DNA of 64,000 nucleotides from Promicromonospora sukumoe 327MFSha3.1 (GTDB lineage Bacteria > Actinomycetota > Actinomycetes > Actinomycetales > Cellulomonadaceae). The notes beneath the pieces are model-generated. The model had not been told where the DNA came from. It did not search any database and was given only the letters and a program-made list of their open reading frames with translations. Shown here one piece after another: positions 25,412 through 34,635 of this stretch (position 1 is its first letter; each line of letters starts with the position of its first letter). The translations under genes were made by a program, and so were the position numbers. The stretch is from the NCBI RefSeq assembly GCF_000385135.1, contig NZ_ARQM01000010.1, positions 1,984,001-2,048,000 of the forward strand, in the 5' to 3' direction.

Positions 25412-25546
25412 CACGTGCTTCCTCCCATCCGGACTTTCACCGTCGGTCCTGGAGTTCCACCAGGTCAACCGGCCCGTCATTGCGGACGGACGCGGGTCGC
25501 GGACTATAACCGCCGGCTCGGAATTACACCGACCCCGGAGCACGTG
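25412..25546 (-). ncRNA. FMN riboswitch (RFN element)
   Basis: On the minus strand the conserved RFN blocks appear in order: GGTGTAATTCCGAGCCGGCG, GGTTATAGTCCGCGA, CTGGTGGAACTCCAGG, CCGACGGTGAAAGTCCGGAT and GGGAGGAAG. The outer P1 stem closes perfectly (CACGTGCT/AGCACGTG, ends 25546 and 25412). It senses FMN and represses riboflavin genes. It lies upstream of ribD and so governs the whole rib operon. The 86 bp upstream (25547-25632) presumably hold the promoter; none was identified. Confidence 0.96.
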
Positions 25547-25632
25547 TGTGCGTACTGCTGCTCGTCAGCATGCCACAGGTCGCCGACGGCGGAGCCATGG
25601 CTTGCGTCACATGCGGGGCGGGTCCGGTCGGA

Positions 25633-26355
25633 CTACCCGCGCTCCCGCAGCCGACGGCGGTGGATCACCCACTCGGCCACCGCGATGTTGATCAGCCAGC
25701 CCGCGGTCAGCCCGATCGAGTTGGTCACCGGGTCGAGGCTCCCGGTGACCAGCACGAGCGGCCCGAGCAGCAGCCCCTGCGTCCCGGCGCCCATCGCCAG
25801 CGCGTACGCACGCGTCATCCAGGCGGAGTGGGTCGCGAAGTCCCGGCGCAGCGCGGCCCGCACCCCCAGCACGATCGCGAGCAGCATCGTGGTGCCCACC
25901 AGGTAGCGCATGCCGTTCACCACGGCGGTGTCCTTGACCGGCAGGTCGTAGAACGCCGTCATCCAGAGCCCCGTCAGCGCGACGCCGACCCCCGCCGGCG
26001 CGAGCACCCGGCCGGCCCACCGGTGCCAGCGGCGGCGGCGCAGGCTCGGCACGAACTGGAAGGCGCCCAGCATGCTGTACACCGTCACGCACACGATGTG
26101 CAGCACGACGGGCAGCGGCTGGCTGACGAACCGCGCGTTCTCCTCGGTGAGGACGGGGTCGGAGGCCAGCTCGGCGAGCCGCGCGGAGCCGCCCAGGGCG
26201 GGGATCACCGCCAGGAGCAGCAGGCCGGTCGGGACGAGCCAGACGTGGCGAGCGCGCCGACCTGTCTGCCGACGGGTCTGGACGGGCCCGCTCTCGGGTA
26301 GCGCTGCCGCCGTGGATCCGGGTGCCGCCTCGGGTGCTGCGTCGGGTGTGGTCAT
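25633..26355 (-). CDS. DUF2306-type membrane protein
   Basis: 240 residues (an ATG 12 codons upstream is possible). Six or seven hydrophobic helices are seen. The pattern HIVCVTVYSMLGAFQFVPSL, then RRWHRWAGRVLAPAGV and THSAWMTRAYALAMGAGTQ, matches DUF2306 proteins, whose conserved histidines suggest haem or metal contact. Function unknown. It follows the LuxR-type regulator by 76 bp on the same strand and is probably its operon partner or target. Confidence 0.78.
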   Translation of the reverse strand: MTTPDAAPEAAPGSTAAALPESGPVQTRRQTGRRARHVWLVPTGLLLLAVIPALGGSARLAELASDPVLTEENARFVSQPLPVVLHIVCVTVYSMLGAFQFVPSLRRRRWHRWAGRVLAPAGVGVALTGLWMTAFYDLPVKDTAVVNGMRYLVGTTMLLAIVLGVRAALRRDFATHSAWMTRAYALAMGAGTQGLLLGPLVLVTGSLDPVTNSIGLTAGWLINIAVAEWVIHRRRLRERG

Positions 26356-26431
26356 GTACCGAGGGTCCCGGCCCGGCGGGGGCCGGGTCATCGGCCCACG
26401 GACCGGTCTTCCGACCAGCCGAAAGTACGAG

Positions 26432-27181
26432 TCAGGGCTGCCCCGGCCGCACCCGTCCCGTGTCGTAGGCCCACAGCGCCACCTCGACCCGGTTGCGCGC
26501 CCCGACCTTGGTCATCAGGTTGGCGACGTGCGACTTCACCGTGCTGAGCGTGACGAACAGCTCGCGCGCGATCTCGTTGTTGGTCCGGCCGCGGGCCACC
26601 GCCAGGAGCACCTCCTCCTCGCGCGCCGTCAGCGGATCGAGCGGCTGCGGGACGCCGCCGTCGGAACCAGCCTTGCCCACACCGGACCCGCCGGACCCGC
26701 CGGCCCCACCCGCCCCGCTCGTAGGGGCCGAGTCCGCGAAGGCCCGCAGCAGCCGCGTCGTGACGCTCGGCGCGATGAGCGCGTCCCCGGCCGCCGCGGC
26801 CCGCACCGCCTGGGACAGGAGCGCCGCGCCGGCGTCCTTGAGCAGGAACCCGCGCGCCCCGGCGCGCAGGGCGGCATAGACGTACTCGTCCAGGTCGAAG
26901 GTCGTGATGACGACGACGGCGAGCGGGTCGGCCACCTCGCGCCCGGCCAGCAGCGCCGTGGCCTCGATCCCGTCCAGGCCGGGCATCCGGATGTCGAGCA
27001 GGCTGACGTCGGGCCGCAGCCGGCGCGCGAGCTCGACCGCCGTCCGCCCGTCCGCCGCCTGGGCGACCACCTCGATGCCGGGCTGCGCGTCCAGGATCAT
27101 CGCCAGGCCGGTGCGCACGATCTCCTGGTCGTCCGCGACGAGCACGGTGATGGGCGCGACGAAGGCCCCGTCCGCGCTCAC
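26432..27181 (-). CDS. NarL/LuxR-family response regulator
   Basis: 249 residues from a GTG overlapping the kinase stop (GTGA). Receiver: VADDQEIVRTGL, phosphoacceptor in SLLDIRMPGLDG, and LLKDAG. A Gly/Ser linker (GAGGAGGSGGSG) separates it from the LuxR helix-turn-helix LTAREEEVLLAVARGRTNNE, continuing IARELFVTLSTVKSHVANL. It is the transcriptional output of the adjacent kinase. Target genes are unknown; the DUF2306 gene downstream is the nearest candidate. Confidence 0.93.
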   Translation of the reverse strand: MSADGAFVAPITVLVADDQEIVRTGLAMILDAQPGIEVVAQAADGRTAVELARRLRPDVSLLDIRMPGLDGIEATALLAGREVADPLAVVVITTFDLDEYVYAALRAGARGFLLKDAGAALLSQAVRAAAAGDALIAPSVTTRLLRAFADSAPTSGAGGAGGSGGSGVGKAGSDGGVPQPLDPLTAREEEVLLAVARGRTNNEIARELFVTLSTVKSHVANLMTKVGARNRVEVALWAYDTGRVRPGQP

Positions 27182-28446
27182 GCGGGCCTGCCGGGCCGGT
27201 GCTGCTTGGCTCTCGGCGCAGCGGCCCGCGCCGCACCCGACAGCGGCAGCACCGCCTCGACGGCCCACCCGCCCGCGTCGTCCGGCCCGGCGGCCAGCGT
27301 GCCGCCGAGCAGCGCGGCGCGCTCGCGCATCCCGGCCAGTCCATACCCGGCCAGTCCATACCCGGCCGGCTCGTACCCCTCGCGCGGCGGCCGCGCCGGG
27401 GTGGCGCCGTCGTCGGACACGTGGAGCCGCACGTCCTGGTCCCGGACGGTGACCAGGACGGTGATCCCCGTGGCCCCGCGGGCGTGCCGGCGCGCGTTGG
27501 TGACCGACTCCTGGGCGATGCGGTGCACCGCGGACCCGACCGCCGCCGAAACCCGGTCGGGGTCACCCTCGACGACCACGCGGACGGGCGGCGGCCCGGC
27601 GTCGGCGAGGTGCTCGACGTCGGCGAGCGTGGGGCCGGGAGTGCGTTCGGCGGAAGCACGACCGAAGGAAGCACGGTCGGCGGGCGCTCCGGTCGTGGCG
27701 TCGCCTGCGGCGCCGGCCGCCGGGGCCTCGTCCGAGCGCAGCGCCCGGACCAGGGTGCGCATCTCGGCCAGCGCGCGGGTGGCCTCGCCCTCGATGACCC
27801 GCAGGGCCTCCGCCGCGGCGGCGGGGTCCGTGCGAGACACCGCGAGCCCGGCCTGCGCCCGGACGGCCACCGCCGAGACGTGGTGCCCGACGACGTCGTG
27901 CAGGTCGCGCGCCAACCGCTCGCGCTCCAGCAGGACGACCTGCTCGCGCTCGCGGCGTCGGGCACCGGCGCGGTAGCGGAACGCCAGCCCGAGCGCGAAG
28001 GCGGCGGAGAGGATGAGGAGGCCGGCGGCGACGTCGGACCAGCCCAGGAAGCCGAGGGCGGTGTTGATGCCGAGCTTGGCCAGGATCAGCACGCCGCCGA
28101 GCACCATGGCGCGCCCGCTCCCCCACCGGAACAGCGCGTACGCCAGCACGAGCTGGAACACGGCCGCCGCGAGGTCGAGCTCCCGGCCCAGGACCACAGC
28201 GGGAACCCCGGACGCGACGAACGCGATCGCGACCATCAGCAGCGGGTAGGCGCGACGCCAGAGCAGGGTCGGCGCGAGCACCACGACCGTGGCGACCTGC
28301 AGCCAGCGCCCGGGGACGTCGGGACGCGCGATCCCCTCGATCACCGCGGCGCCGACGAACACGCCGACCAGCGCCCAGTCCCACCACGCCCGTGCGGGCG
28401 GGCCGGCGGGCCGCGGCTCGTCCCAGACCGAACGGATGGCGGACAC
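27178..28446 (-). CDS. NarL-type sensor histidine kinase (HisKA_3)
   Basis: 422 residues. About five or six membrane helices fill residues ~22-155, followed by the dimerisation/phosphoacceptor domain ARDLHDVVGHHVSAVAVRAQ and a HATPase with QESVTNARRHA and a GYGLAGM-RERAALLGG lid. The lid contains an extra copy, PAGYGLAGYGLAGM, produced by a 15-bp tandem duplication (27331-27360). An Ala/Gly/Asp-rich insert separates DHp and ATPase parts. No extracellular sensor domain is seen. Operon with the LuxR regulator. Confidence 0.92.
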   Translation of the reverse strand: MSAIRSVWDEPRPAGPPARAWWDWALVGVFVGAAVIEGIARPDVPGRWLQVATVVVLAPTLLWRRAYPLLMVAIAFVASGVPAVVLGRELDLAAAVFQLVLAYALFRWGSGRAMVLGGVLILAKLGINTALGFLGWSDVAAGLLILSAAFALGLAFRYRAGARRREREQVVLLERERLARDLHDVVGHHVSAVAVRAQAGLAVSRTDPAAAAEALRVIEGEATRALAEMRTLVRALRSDEAPAAGAAGDATTGAPADRASFGRASAERTPGPTLADVEHLADAGPPPVRVVVEGDPDRVSAAVGSAVHRIAQESVTNARRHARGATGITVLVTVRDQDVRLHVSDDGATPARPPREGYEPAGYGLAGYGLAGMRERAALLGGTLAAGPDDAGGWAVEAVLPLSGAARAAAPRAKQHRPGRPA

Positions 28447-28528
28447 GGCCCCATGCTACGAGTGCGGCCGCCCCCACGGGATCGGCCAGAAGTACGAGCT
28501 GCCCTCCCCCGCCGGGGCCGGTCGGTGA
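28436..28528 (+). CDS. Possible 30-residue CxxC protein
   Basis: ATG at 28436 to TGA at 28528 encodes 30 residues containing CYECGRPHGIGQKYEL, a zinc-knuckle-like CxxC...H. It overlaps the divergent kinase start by 11 bp. No clear ribosome site. It may be chance in a high-GC region. Confidence 0.25.
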   Translation: MADTAPCYECGRPHGIGQKYELPSPAGAGR

Positions 28529-28560
28529 GCTGTCCGCCGACCGGTCTGGGGTGCTCGACG

Positions 28561-28577
28561 CGCTTGGCACACTATTT
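28561..28577 (-). promoter_or_regulatory. 17-nt shared upstream motif, copy 2
   Basis: Minus strand aaatagtgtgccaagcg, identical to the copy upstream of the lipoprotein gene (21439-21455). It lies 115 bp upstream of the kinase start. An inverted repeat (arms 28518-28525 and 28537-28544, CCGGTCGG) lies between it and the gene and could be an operator. Confidence 0.4.
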
Positions 28578-28630
28578 TTCCAGCCCGACACTCGGCGAGT
28601 GCGGCCCGACGGCGTTCGGAACCCTGGTCA

Positions 28631-28666
28631 GAACGCCGGTCGGACGCCGGTCGGGACGCCGGTCAG
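28631..28666. repeat. 12-bp tandem repeat at the rpe 3' end
   Basis: Three copies of a gacgccggtcgg-like unit at 28631-28642, 28643-28654 and 28655-28666; the last covers the rpe stop codon. Confidence 0.8.
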
Positions 28667-29325
28667 TGCGTGTGCTTGTCCGCCAGCTCGCGCAGCGTCG
28701 CGATCTCCGCCGGGATGTCCTCGGCCCCGTACACGGCGGAACCCGCCACGAAGACGTTCGCGCCGGCGTCGGCCGCCCGCTCGATCGTGTCGCGGGACAC
28801 TCCCCCGTCGACCTGGATCCAGACGTCGAGCCCGGACTCGCTCACGGCCTGCCGCGCGCGGCGGATCTTGGGCAGCGTGCCCTCGATGAACGACTGCCCG
28901 CCGAACCCGGGCTCGACCGTCATCACGAGGATCATGTCGATCTCGGCCAGCAGGTCGAGGAACGGCTCCACGGGGGTCGCCGGACGCAGCGCCACACCCG
29001 CCCGCGCGCCGAGCCGGTGCAGCTCCCTGGCCAACCGGACAGGCGCCTGCGCGGCCTCCGCGTGGAAGGTGACCGACGCCGCCCCGGCCTCCGCGAACGC
29101 CGGCGCCCAGCGGTCCGGGTTCTCGATCATGAGGTGGGCGTCGAGCGGGATCGGCGACACCTTCGCGAGCCGCTCGAAGATCGGCAGCCCCAGCGTCAGG
29201 TTCGGCACGAAGTGGTTGTCCATGACGTCGACGTGCGCGTAGTCGGCGGAGGCGATCCTGCCGAGGTCCCGCTCGAGGTTCGCGAAGTCGGCGGACAGGA
29301 TGCTGGGGGCGATGAGTGCTGCCAT
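28663..29325 (-). CDS. rpe: Ribulose-phosphate 3-epimerase
   Basis: 220 residues, a complete TIM barrel. It interconverts ribulose 5-phosphate and xylulose 5-phosphate in the pentose phosphate pathway. Metal and catalytic motifs are present: [48 protein letters not shown], and [10 protein letters not shown]. In mycobacteria rpe follows fmt-rsmB; here two plus-strand genes intervene, so it is transcribed separately. Confidence 0.95.
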   Translation of the reverse strand: MAALIAPSILSADFANLERDLGRIASADYAHVDVMDNHFVPNLTLGLPIFERLAKVSPIPLDAHLMIENPDRWAPAFAEAGAASVTFHAEAAQAPVRLARELHRLGARAGVALRPATPVEPFLDLLAEIDMILVMTVEPGFGGQSFIEGTLPKIRRARQAVSESGLDVWIQVDGGVSRDTIERAADAGANVFVAGSAVYGAEDIPAEIATLRELADKHTH

Positions 29326-29361
29326 GATGCCAGCCTAGAGGCCGACGGACAGGGAGCGACG

Positions 29362-29790
29362 ATGATCCCCGATGTGAACTACTGGGCCGTGATCGTGGCC
29401 ACGCTCTCCACGCTCGTCGTGGGTTCGGTCTGGTACACGCCGCGCGTGTTCGGCACCCGCTGGATGCGCCTGGCGAACGTGGACCGGGAGGCCGCCGAGG
29501 CCAGGGGCGTGTGGCCCATCGTCGTCACGGTGATCGTCAGCTTCCTGACCGCGTGGGTGCTGGCCGGCGCCGTCTTCATCGCGTGGCGCTTCTACGAGGG
29601 CAGCTTCCTCAGCGCGGCGGTCGTGACCGGCGTGCTGCTCTGGATCGGCTTCACGGCCGCCCGGATGATCACGCACGACGCCTTCGAGGGCCGCCCGCCG
29701 TCGCTGACCACGCTGAACCTGGCCCACGAGCTGGTGACGATCCTGGTCATGTCCGTGATCATCGGGGTGTGGCCGCCGGCGGGCGTGTAG
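29362..29790 (+). CDS. DUF1761 membrane protein
   Basis: 142 residues with four hydrophobic helices. The start MIPDVNYWAVIVATLSTLVV and the following GSVWYTPRVFGTRWM are typical of DUF1761 (NYWAVL...G.LWY). An AGGGAG ribosome site lies 6 nt upstream of the ATG. Function unknown. It is divergent from rpe, with only 36 bp between start codons, so promoters must be very compact. Confidence 0.82.
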   Translation: MIPDVNYWAVIVATLSTLVVGSVWYTPRVFGTRWMRLANVDREAAEARGVWPIVVTVIVSFLTAWVLAGAVFIAWRFYEGSFLSAAVVTGVLLWIGFTAARMITHDAFEGRPPSLTTLNLAHELVTILVMSVIIGVWPPAGV

Positions 29791-29856
29791 GAGTTCACCC
29801 GCTGCGGGACGCCGGATCGCGGCCCGGACGCGGGGTCCCGCCGCTAGTCTCCGGGC

Positions 29857-30951
29857 GTGACCGAGCAAGCGGACCAGGCCGACGACGCGGTCGCGACCCG
29901 GAACGGCGTCGACCGTGATCAACCGTCGGCTTCGCCCTGGGCCGCGCAGTCCGCAAGGACTAGGGCCGCGCTCCGGGCGAGGTCCAGCCGTGGGCTCCTG
30001 GCAATGGTCCTCGGCCTTTTCGCCTTCGCGACGTTTCCCGCCTATCTGACCTACGGCTACCTCCAGGAGCGGGTCGTCCTGGACAGTCGTGGGGTGCACG
30101 CCGAGGCCTCGGTGCTCCACCACCAAACCAGTCCCAGGGGTTCGGGCACGATCACGGTCCGGCCCATCGAGCCGCCGCAGTTCGAGACGACCCTGGACCG
30201 GTGGCCGGCCGGCACCGGTGTGGGCGACACCATCGAGGTGGTCTACGACCCTCGTGACCCGGGAGTTGCCGCGGCCGTCGACGCGCCGCCGGTCGACCTC
30301 GGCATCGTCATCGGCGTGCTCCTCGATCTGTTCGCGCTCGCGCTGCTGCTGCTCGCACTCCTCCCCCTCGGCGAACTTCTTCGACGTGCCTGGACCCGGC
30401 TGCGCGACGGGCGTCCCGACAACGAGCATCTTCTCCGGCAGCGGCCCCCGCTCGCCGTTCACGTGTCTCGCCGCCGCCCGCCTCGCCGCCAACCGCACCT
30501 TCTGGCGAGTCTCGAGACGGCGCAGATCGTGCTCTTCGTCATCGTCGCGCCGGTGGCGACGGCGGTCGCGGTGGGCATGTTCGCCGCAGGGGCCGTCGAC
30601 GACGCGCGGGCTCTCCAGGACACCGGGGCTCGCGCGCGGGCCACCGTCGTGCGGAGCGACTGGGGAAGCGACGGCTGGCTCGACGTGCGCTTCTCGCTGC
30701 CGGACGGGACCGAGGCGACGTCCTACATCAGCCCCCGGGACCACGTGTACTTCGAGGGCAACGTGGTCGAGCTGGTCTACGAGCCAGGCAGGCCGGGCAA
30801 CGCCGAGGCCGTGGGCGACAGCAGCTGGCAGGCGGATACGCAGGCCTTCGTCGGCCTGTCCATCGCGCTCGCCGTGGCAGCGGCGGTATCCGTCCTCACC
30901 GGGGTCGTCGCCCTCGCACAACGGGCCCGGAGACCAACGCCGACGGACTAG
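29857..30951 (+). CDS. DUF3592-like membrane protein
   Basis: 364 residues from GTG. Four hydrophobic segments (~48-70, ~148-170, ~226-250, ~332-356) bracket two extracytoplasmic beta-rich domains, each ending in a similar motif: DTIEVVYDPRDPGVAAAV and NVVELVYEPGRPGNAEAV. This internal duplication resembles DUF3592 repeats. Function unknown. It is 66 bp downstream of the DUF1761 gene. Confidence 0.7.
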   Translation: MTEQADQADDAVATRNGVDRDQPSASPWAAQSARTRAALRARSSRGLLAMVLGLFAFATFPAYLTYGYLQERVVLDSRGVHAEASVLHHQTSPRGSGTITVRPIEPPQFETTLDRWPAGTGVGDTIEVVYDPRDPGVAAAVDAPPVDLGIVIGVLLDLFALALLLLALLPLGELLRRAWTRLRDGRPDNEHLLRQRPPLAVHVSRRRPPRRQPHLLASLETAQIVLFVIVAPVATAVAVGMFAAGAVDDARALQDTGARARATVVRSDWGSDGWLDVRFSLPDGTEATSYISPRDHVYFEGNVVELVYEPGRPGNAEAVGDSSWQADTQAFVGLSIALAVAAAVSVLTGVVALAQRARRPTPTD

Positions 30952-31014
30952 GACGCCGGTCCACCGGCCGGCTGAGGACGCGGCCGGCGGACCGACGACG
31001 GTTGGACGACCGGC

Positions 31015-32601
31015 TCAGACGACCTTGCGCAGCAGCGTCAGGTGCATCGCGTCCGTCCCGTGCACGTGCGGCCAGAGCTGCACGTCGTCACGCTCCCCCA
31101 GCGGGATCTCCTCGCGCGCCGCAGGACGCACCACCGCGCGCACCGCGGCCGGCGCGTCGAGCCGCTCGACGTCGTCGCGCTTCTTCAGCACGTCGGCGAC
31201 CACGAGCTGCGTCTCGGCCAGGTGCGGCGAGCACGTCACGTAGGCCACCACGCCCCCGGGCCGGACGGCGTCCAGCGCGGAGGCCAGCAGCTCGCGCTGC
31301 AGGCCGGTCAGGGCCGCCAGGTCGGACGGCGTCCGGCGCCACCGGCTCTCGGGCCGACGGCGGAGCGCACCCAGGCCCGTGCACGGCGCGTCGACCAGCA
31401 CGCGGTCGTACGCCCCGGGCTCCTCGGTGCCGACCTCGCGGCCGTCGCCGATCCGCACCTCCTCGACGACGCCGTCGGGCAGCGCGGCCAGCGCCTTGGC
31501 GACCAGCCGGGCGCGATGGGGGGCCACCTCGTTGGCGACCAGCGTCGCGCCCCGCTGCGCGGCCAGCGCGGCGAGCAGGGCGGCCTTGCCGCCCGGGCCG
31601 GCGCACAGGTCCAGCCACCGGCTGTCGGCGCCGTCCACGGGCACGCCGGCCAGCGCGAGGGTGACCAGCTGCGACCCCTCGTCCTGGACGCCCGCGAGAC
31701 CGTCCCGGATCGCGGGGATGCCGGACGGGTCCGAACCCTCCAGCCGGAGCGCGGTGGGCGCCCAGCGGCCCGCCACCAGGTCGGCGTCGCCCCAGGCGTC
31801 CTCGTCGGAGACGTCGGTCAGGCCGGGCCGCGCCACCAGCGTGACCCGCGGCGCGGCGTTGTCGGCGGCGAGCAGGTCGCCGATCTCGTCGGTCGGTCGC
31901 CCGTTGCCCGCCAGCGCCTCGCGCAGGGCGCGGGCGATCCACACCGGGTGCGACTGCGTGGTCGCGAGGCCGGTCAGGGCGTCGGGCGCCTCCTTCTCGA
32001 GCACGGACAGCCACTCGTCCAGGGGCCGCTCGGAGACCCGGCGCAGCACCGCGTTCACCATCTGCGCGGGCCCGGCGCCGACCCGGTTGCGCGCGAGGCC
32101 GACCGTCTCCGAGACCGCGGCGTGCACGGGCACGCGCATGCCGAGGAGCTGGTGCGCGCCCAGGCGCAGGACGTCGAGCAGCGCCCCGTCCAGGCCCGAC
32201 AGCGGCCGGTCCACGCACGTGGCCAGGACCGCGTCGTACCGGCCGCGCAGCCGCAGCGTGCCGTACGTCAGCTCGGTCGCGAAACCGGCGTCGCGGCCGC
32301 GGATGCGCCGCTCACGCAGCAGCGGGGGCAGCACGAGGTTGGCGTACGCGTCGGACTCGTCGACCTCGCGGAGCACGTCGAACGCGGCAATCCGGGCCTG
32401 GTCCGTCCGCTTGCGGCGCTCGGACGGCGCCTGCGACGTCGTGGACCGGTCGCCGCGGGAGCGGGCCGCCGAACGCTGGCGCCCCGCGGCGCTACGCCGT
32501 TCGTCGCCGTAGCCGCGGCCGCCCTGTCCCCCGCGGCCGCCCTGTCCCCCGCGGCCTTCCTGACCCCCACGACCACCCCGGTCGCCGTCGTAGCCGCTCA
32601 T
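31015..32601 (-). CDS. rsmB: 16S rRNA (cytosine-5)-methyltransferase RsmB
   Basis: 528 residues. A Gly/Arg-rich N-terminus (RGGQ-type repeats, ~1-45) and a NusB-like RNA-binding domain (~65-200) precede the SAM-dependent methylase: [14 protein letters not shown], the [12 protein letters not shown] catalytic cysteine, and the TCSPHLAET second cysteine. It methylates C967 of 16S rRNA in the E. coli numbering. The start overlaps the fmt stop (ATGA), as is common in bacteria. Confidence 0.93.
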   Translation of the reverse strand: MSGYDGDRGGRGGQEGRGGQGGRGGQGGRGYGDERRSAAGRQRSAARSRGDRSTTSQAPSERRKRTDQARIAAFDVLREVDESDAYANLVLPPLLRERRIRGRDAGFATELTYGTLRLRGRYDAVLATCVDRPLSGLDGALLDVLRLGAHQLLGMRVPVHAAVSETVGLARNRVGAGPAQMVNAVLRRVSERPLDEWLSVLEKEAPDALTGLATTQSHPVWIARALREALAGNGRPTDEIGDLLAADNAAPRVTLVARPGLTDVSDEDAWGDADLVAGRWAPTALRLEGSDPSGIPAIRDGLAGVQDEGSQLVTLALAGVPVDGADSRWLDLCAGPGGKAALLAALAAQRGATLVANEVAPHRARLVAKALAALPDGVVEEVRIGDGREVGTEEPGAYDRVLVDAPCTGLGALRRRPESRWRRTPSDLAALTGLQRELLASALDAVRPGGVVAYVTCSPHLAETQLVVADVLKKRDDVERLDAPAAVRAVVRPAAREEIPLGERDDVQLWPHVHGTDAMHLTLLRKVV

Positions 32602-33599
32602 GCGGAGGCCCCCGTCGTGGTCGTGGCGGACGTCGAGCCCGCCGTCGTCGCGGGAGCCGCTGCCCCGCCCAGCACGAGCCCCGCCTCGACGAGCGCGCGG
32701 CCTCCGCCGCGGGCCCAGTCGGGCGCGGGCATCGCCTTCTTGCCGACGGGCCGCACCTCCCCGAGCGCGACGGCGTGCGTGGCCGTGCCGACCAGCACCT
32801 CGTGCTTGAGGGCGCGCACCTCACCGGCGGTCAGGTCGGTCACCTCGGGGCGCGGCGAGACGGGCCCGAGGCCCAGGCGGGAGCCGTCCGGCAGCAGCGT
32901 CCACGCGCCCGGCGCGGGCGTGCAGCCGCGCACCAGACGGTCGACCGCGAGCGCCGGGTCGGTCCAGAGCACGCGGGCGTCGTCGGTGGTGAGCTTCGGG
33001 GCCACGGAGACGCCGTCGGCGGGCTGGGGCTGCGGCTGGAGGGTGCCGTCCTCGAGGGCGTCGAGGGTGGACACGAGAAGCTGGGCGCCGGAGACGGCGA
33101 GGCGGCCGAGCAGGTCGCCGGAGGTGTCGGTGGGCCGGATGGTCTCGGTGGTGGTGCCGAGCACGGGGCCGGTGTCCATGCCCTCGTCGAGCAGGAACGT
33201 GGTGGCGCCGGTGACCTCGTCGCCGGCGATGACGGCGCGCTGCACGGGGGCGGCGCCGCGCCAGGCGGGCAGCACGGAGAAGTGGAGGTTGACCCAGCCG
33301 AGGCGGGGCACGGCCAGGACGGCGGGGCGCAGGATGTGGCCGTAGGCGACCACGGGGGCGGCGTCGATCTCCAGCTCCTGGAGCATGGCCACGAACTCGT
33401 CGCCGCGGGGGACGTCGGTGATGACGCGCAGCCCGGCCTCCTCGGCCCGTGCCCGCACGGGGCTGGGCGTGAGCTTGCGGCCGCGGCCCGACGGCGCGTC
33501 GGCGCGGGTCAGGACGGCGACCACCTCGTGGCGCGAGCCGAGCAGGGCCTCCAGGGAGGCGACGGCGGGTTCAGGGGTTCCGGCGAAGAGAAGACGCAC
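32598..33599 (-). CDS. fmt: Methionyl-tRNA formyltransferase
   Basis: 333 residues. It formylates initiator Met-tRNA using 10-formyl-THF. Seen: [20 protein letters not shown], the catalytic block [13 protein letters not shown] then [17 protein letters not shown], and [11 protein letters not shown]. The C-terminus ends in a Thr/Ala-rich tail ([16 protein letters not shown]). It overlaps rsmB and starts 4 bp after the upstream membrane-protein stop, so priA-HAD-membrane-fmt-rsmB reads as one operon. Confidence 0.95.
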   Translation of the reverse strand: MRLLFAGTPEPAVASLEALLGSRHEVVAVLTRADAPSGRGRKLTPSPVRARAEEAGLRVITDVPRGDEFVAMLQELEIDAAPVVAYGHILRPAVLAVPRLGWVNLHFSVLPAWRGAAPVQRAVIAGDEVTGATTFLLDEGMDTGPVLGTTTETIRPTDTSGDLLGRLAVSGAQLLVSTLDALEDGTLQPQPQPADGVSVAPKLTTDDARVLWTDPALAVDRLVRGCTPAPGAWTLLPDGSRLGLGPVSPRPEVTDLTAGEVRALKHEVLVGTATHAVALGEVRPVGKKAMPAPDWARGGGRALVEAGLVLGGAAAPATTAGSTSATTTTGASA

Positions 33600-33603
33600 C
33601 AGG

Positions 33604-34566
33604 TCAGTCTAGGTGTGCAGCCTCGCTCACCGCGGCCCGGCGCCGGGCGACGAGCACCACACCCGCGGCCGCGGCGAGGGCCGCGAGCGCCACGACGGCG
33701 GCGGTCCCGGCCGTCAGGGCGTCGGGTCCCGTCAGGGGCTGCCCGCGCAGTGCCTGCCAGGTCAGCAGCAGGACGACGGCGAGGCCGGTGGCGCCGGCGA
33801 CCTGGACGAGGCGGGTGCGGTCGCGGACGGTGAGCCAGGCGGCGGGCAGGGCGGCGAGCAGCCAGGCGACCAGGGGCAGGGCCTGCATGGCGTGGATGCC
33901 GACGAAGTGGGCGACGCGCAGGTCGCCGCCCACGGTGGACCAGCCGAGCACGGGCAGGCCGGGCCCGCCGTCGGCCCGGCTCACGGAGTGCGCGCCGACC
34001 AGCACGCGGTCCCCGCCGGCGCGGACGGCGTCGAGCTGGGCGGGGGTGGGGTCGGTCATGAGGAAGGCGACGGCCATCCCGGTGACGGCGACCACCAGGC
34101 CGGCGCGCAGGCCCCAGGCGAGGACGGGGTCGTCCAGCCGCTGGGCGAGCAGCACGACGGCGAGCACGACGTTGGTGGCCCAGAGCGTGGCGACGGCGCC
34201 CGCCATGGCGAAGTAGATCGTCTGGTCCAGCGCGGTGCTCACGTTGAAGTGGCTGCGCAGGCCGCGCGCCGCCTGGACCATGATGAGCGCCTGTTCGACC
34301 AGCAGCGCGGCGGCGACGATCCAGGAGACGGCGGCGACGAGGCGTCGTCGGCCGCGGACGTAGGTGAGGAACCAGACCAGCGTGAGGCTGTAGAGCGAGA
34401 TCGAGACGGCGAACTTCGCGGGCTTGAGCCAGGTGGGCTCGCCGAGCACCTGGCGCGGGTCGGCCACGAGGCCGGCCAGGCACGCCAGGAGCACCACGAC
34501 GGTCACCAGCCCGGTCACGGCGAGCGGCGGGTTGGTGCGGACGGTCCGCACGAGCAGCGAGGTCAT
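33604..34566 (-). CDS. Polytopic membrane protein, unknown function
   Basis: 320 residues with about eight hydrophobic helices. Notable conserved-looking loops are [20 protein letters not shown] and [20 protein letters not shown], where the histidines and charged residues lie inside or beside helices. No family was recognised with certainty. It sits between the HAD gene and fmt, 4 bp from fmt, which suggests cotranscription but not a shared role. Confidence 0.75.
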   Translation of the reverse strand: MTSLLVRTVRTNPPLAVTGLVTVVVLLACLAGLVADPRQVLGEPTWLKPAKFAVSISLYSLTLVWFLTYVRGRRRLVAAVSWIVAAALLVEQALIMVQAARGLRSHFNVSTALDQTIYFAMAGAVATLWATNVVLAVVLLAQRLDDPVLAWGLRAGLVVAVTGMAVAFLMTDPTPAQLDAVRAGGDRVLVGAHSVSRADGGPGLPVLGWSTVGGDLRVAHFVGIHAMQALPLVAWLLAALPAAWLTVRDRTRLVQVAGATGLAVVLLLTWQALRGQPLTGPDALTAGTAAVVALAALAAAAGVVLVARRRAAVSEAAHLD

Positions 34567-34635
34567 CCCCGGAGCGTGACACCGCGTGGGACGGTGCCGG
34601 GAGGTGATTCGCCGGTCGCCGAAGCTCTGCTGGTG

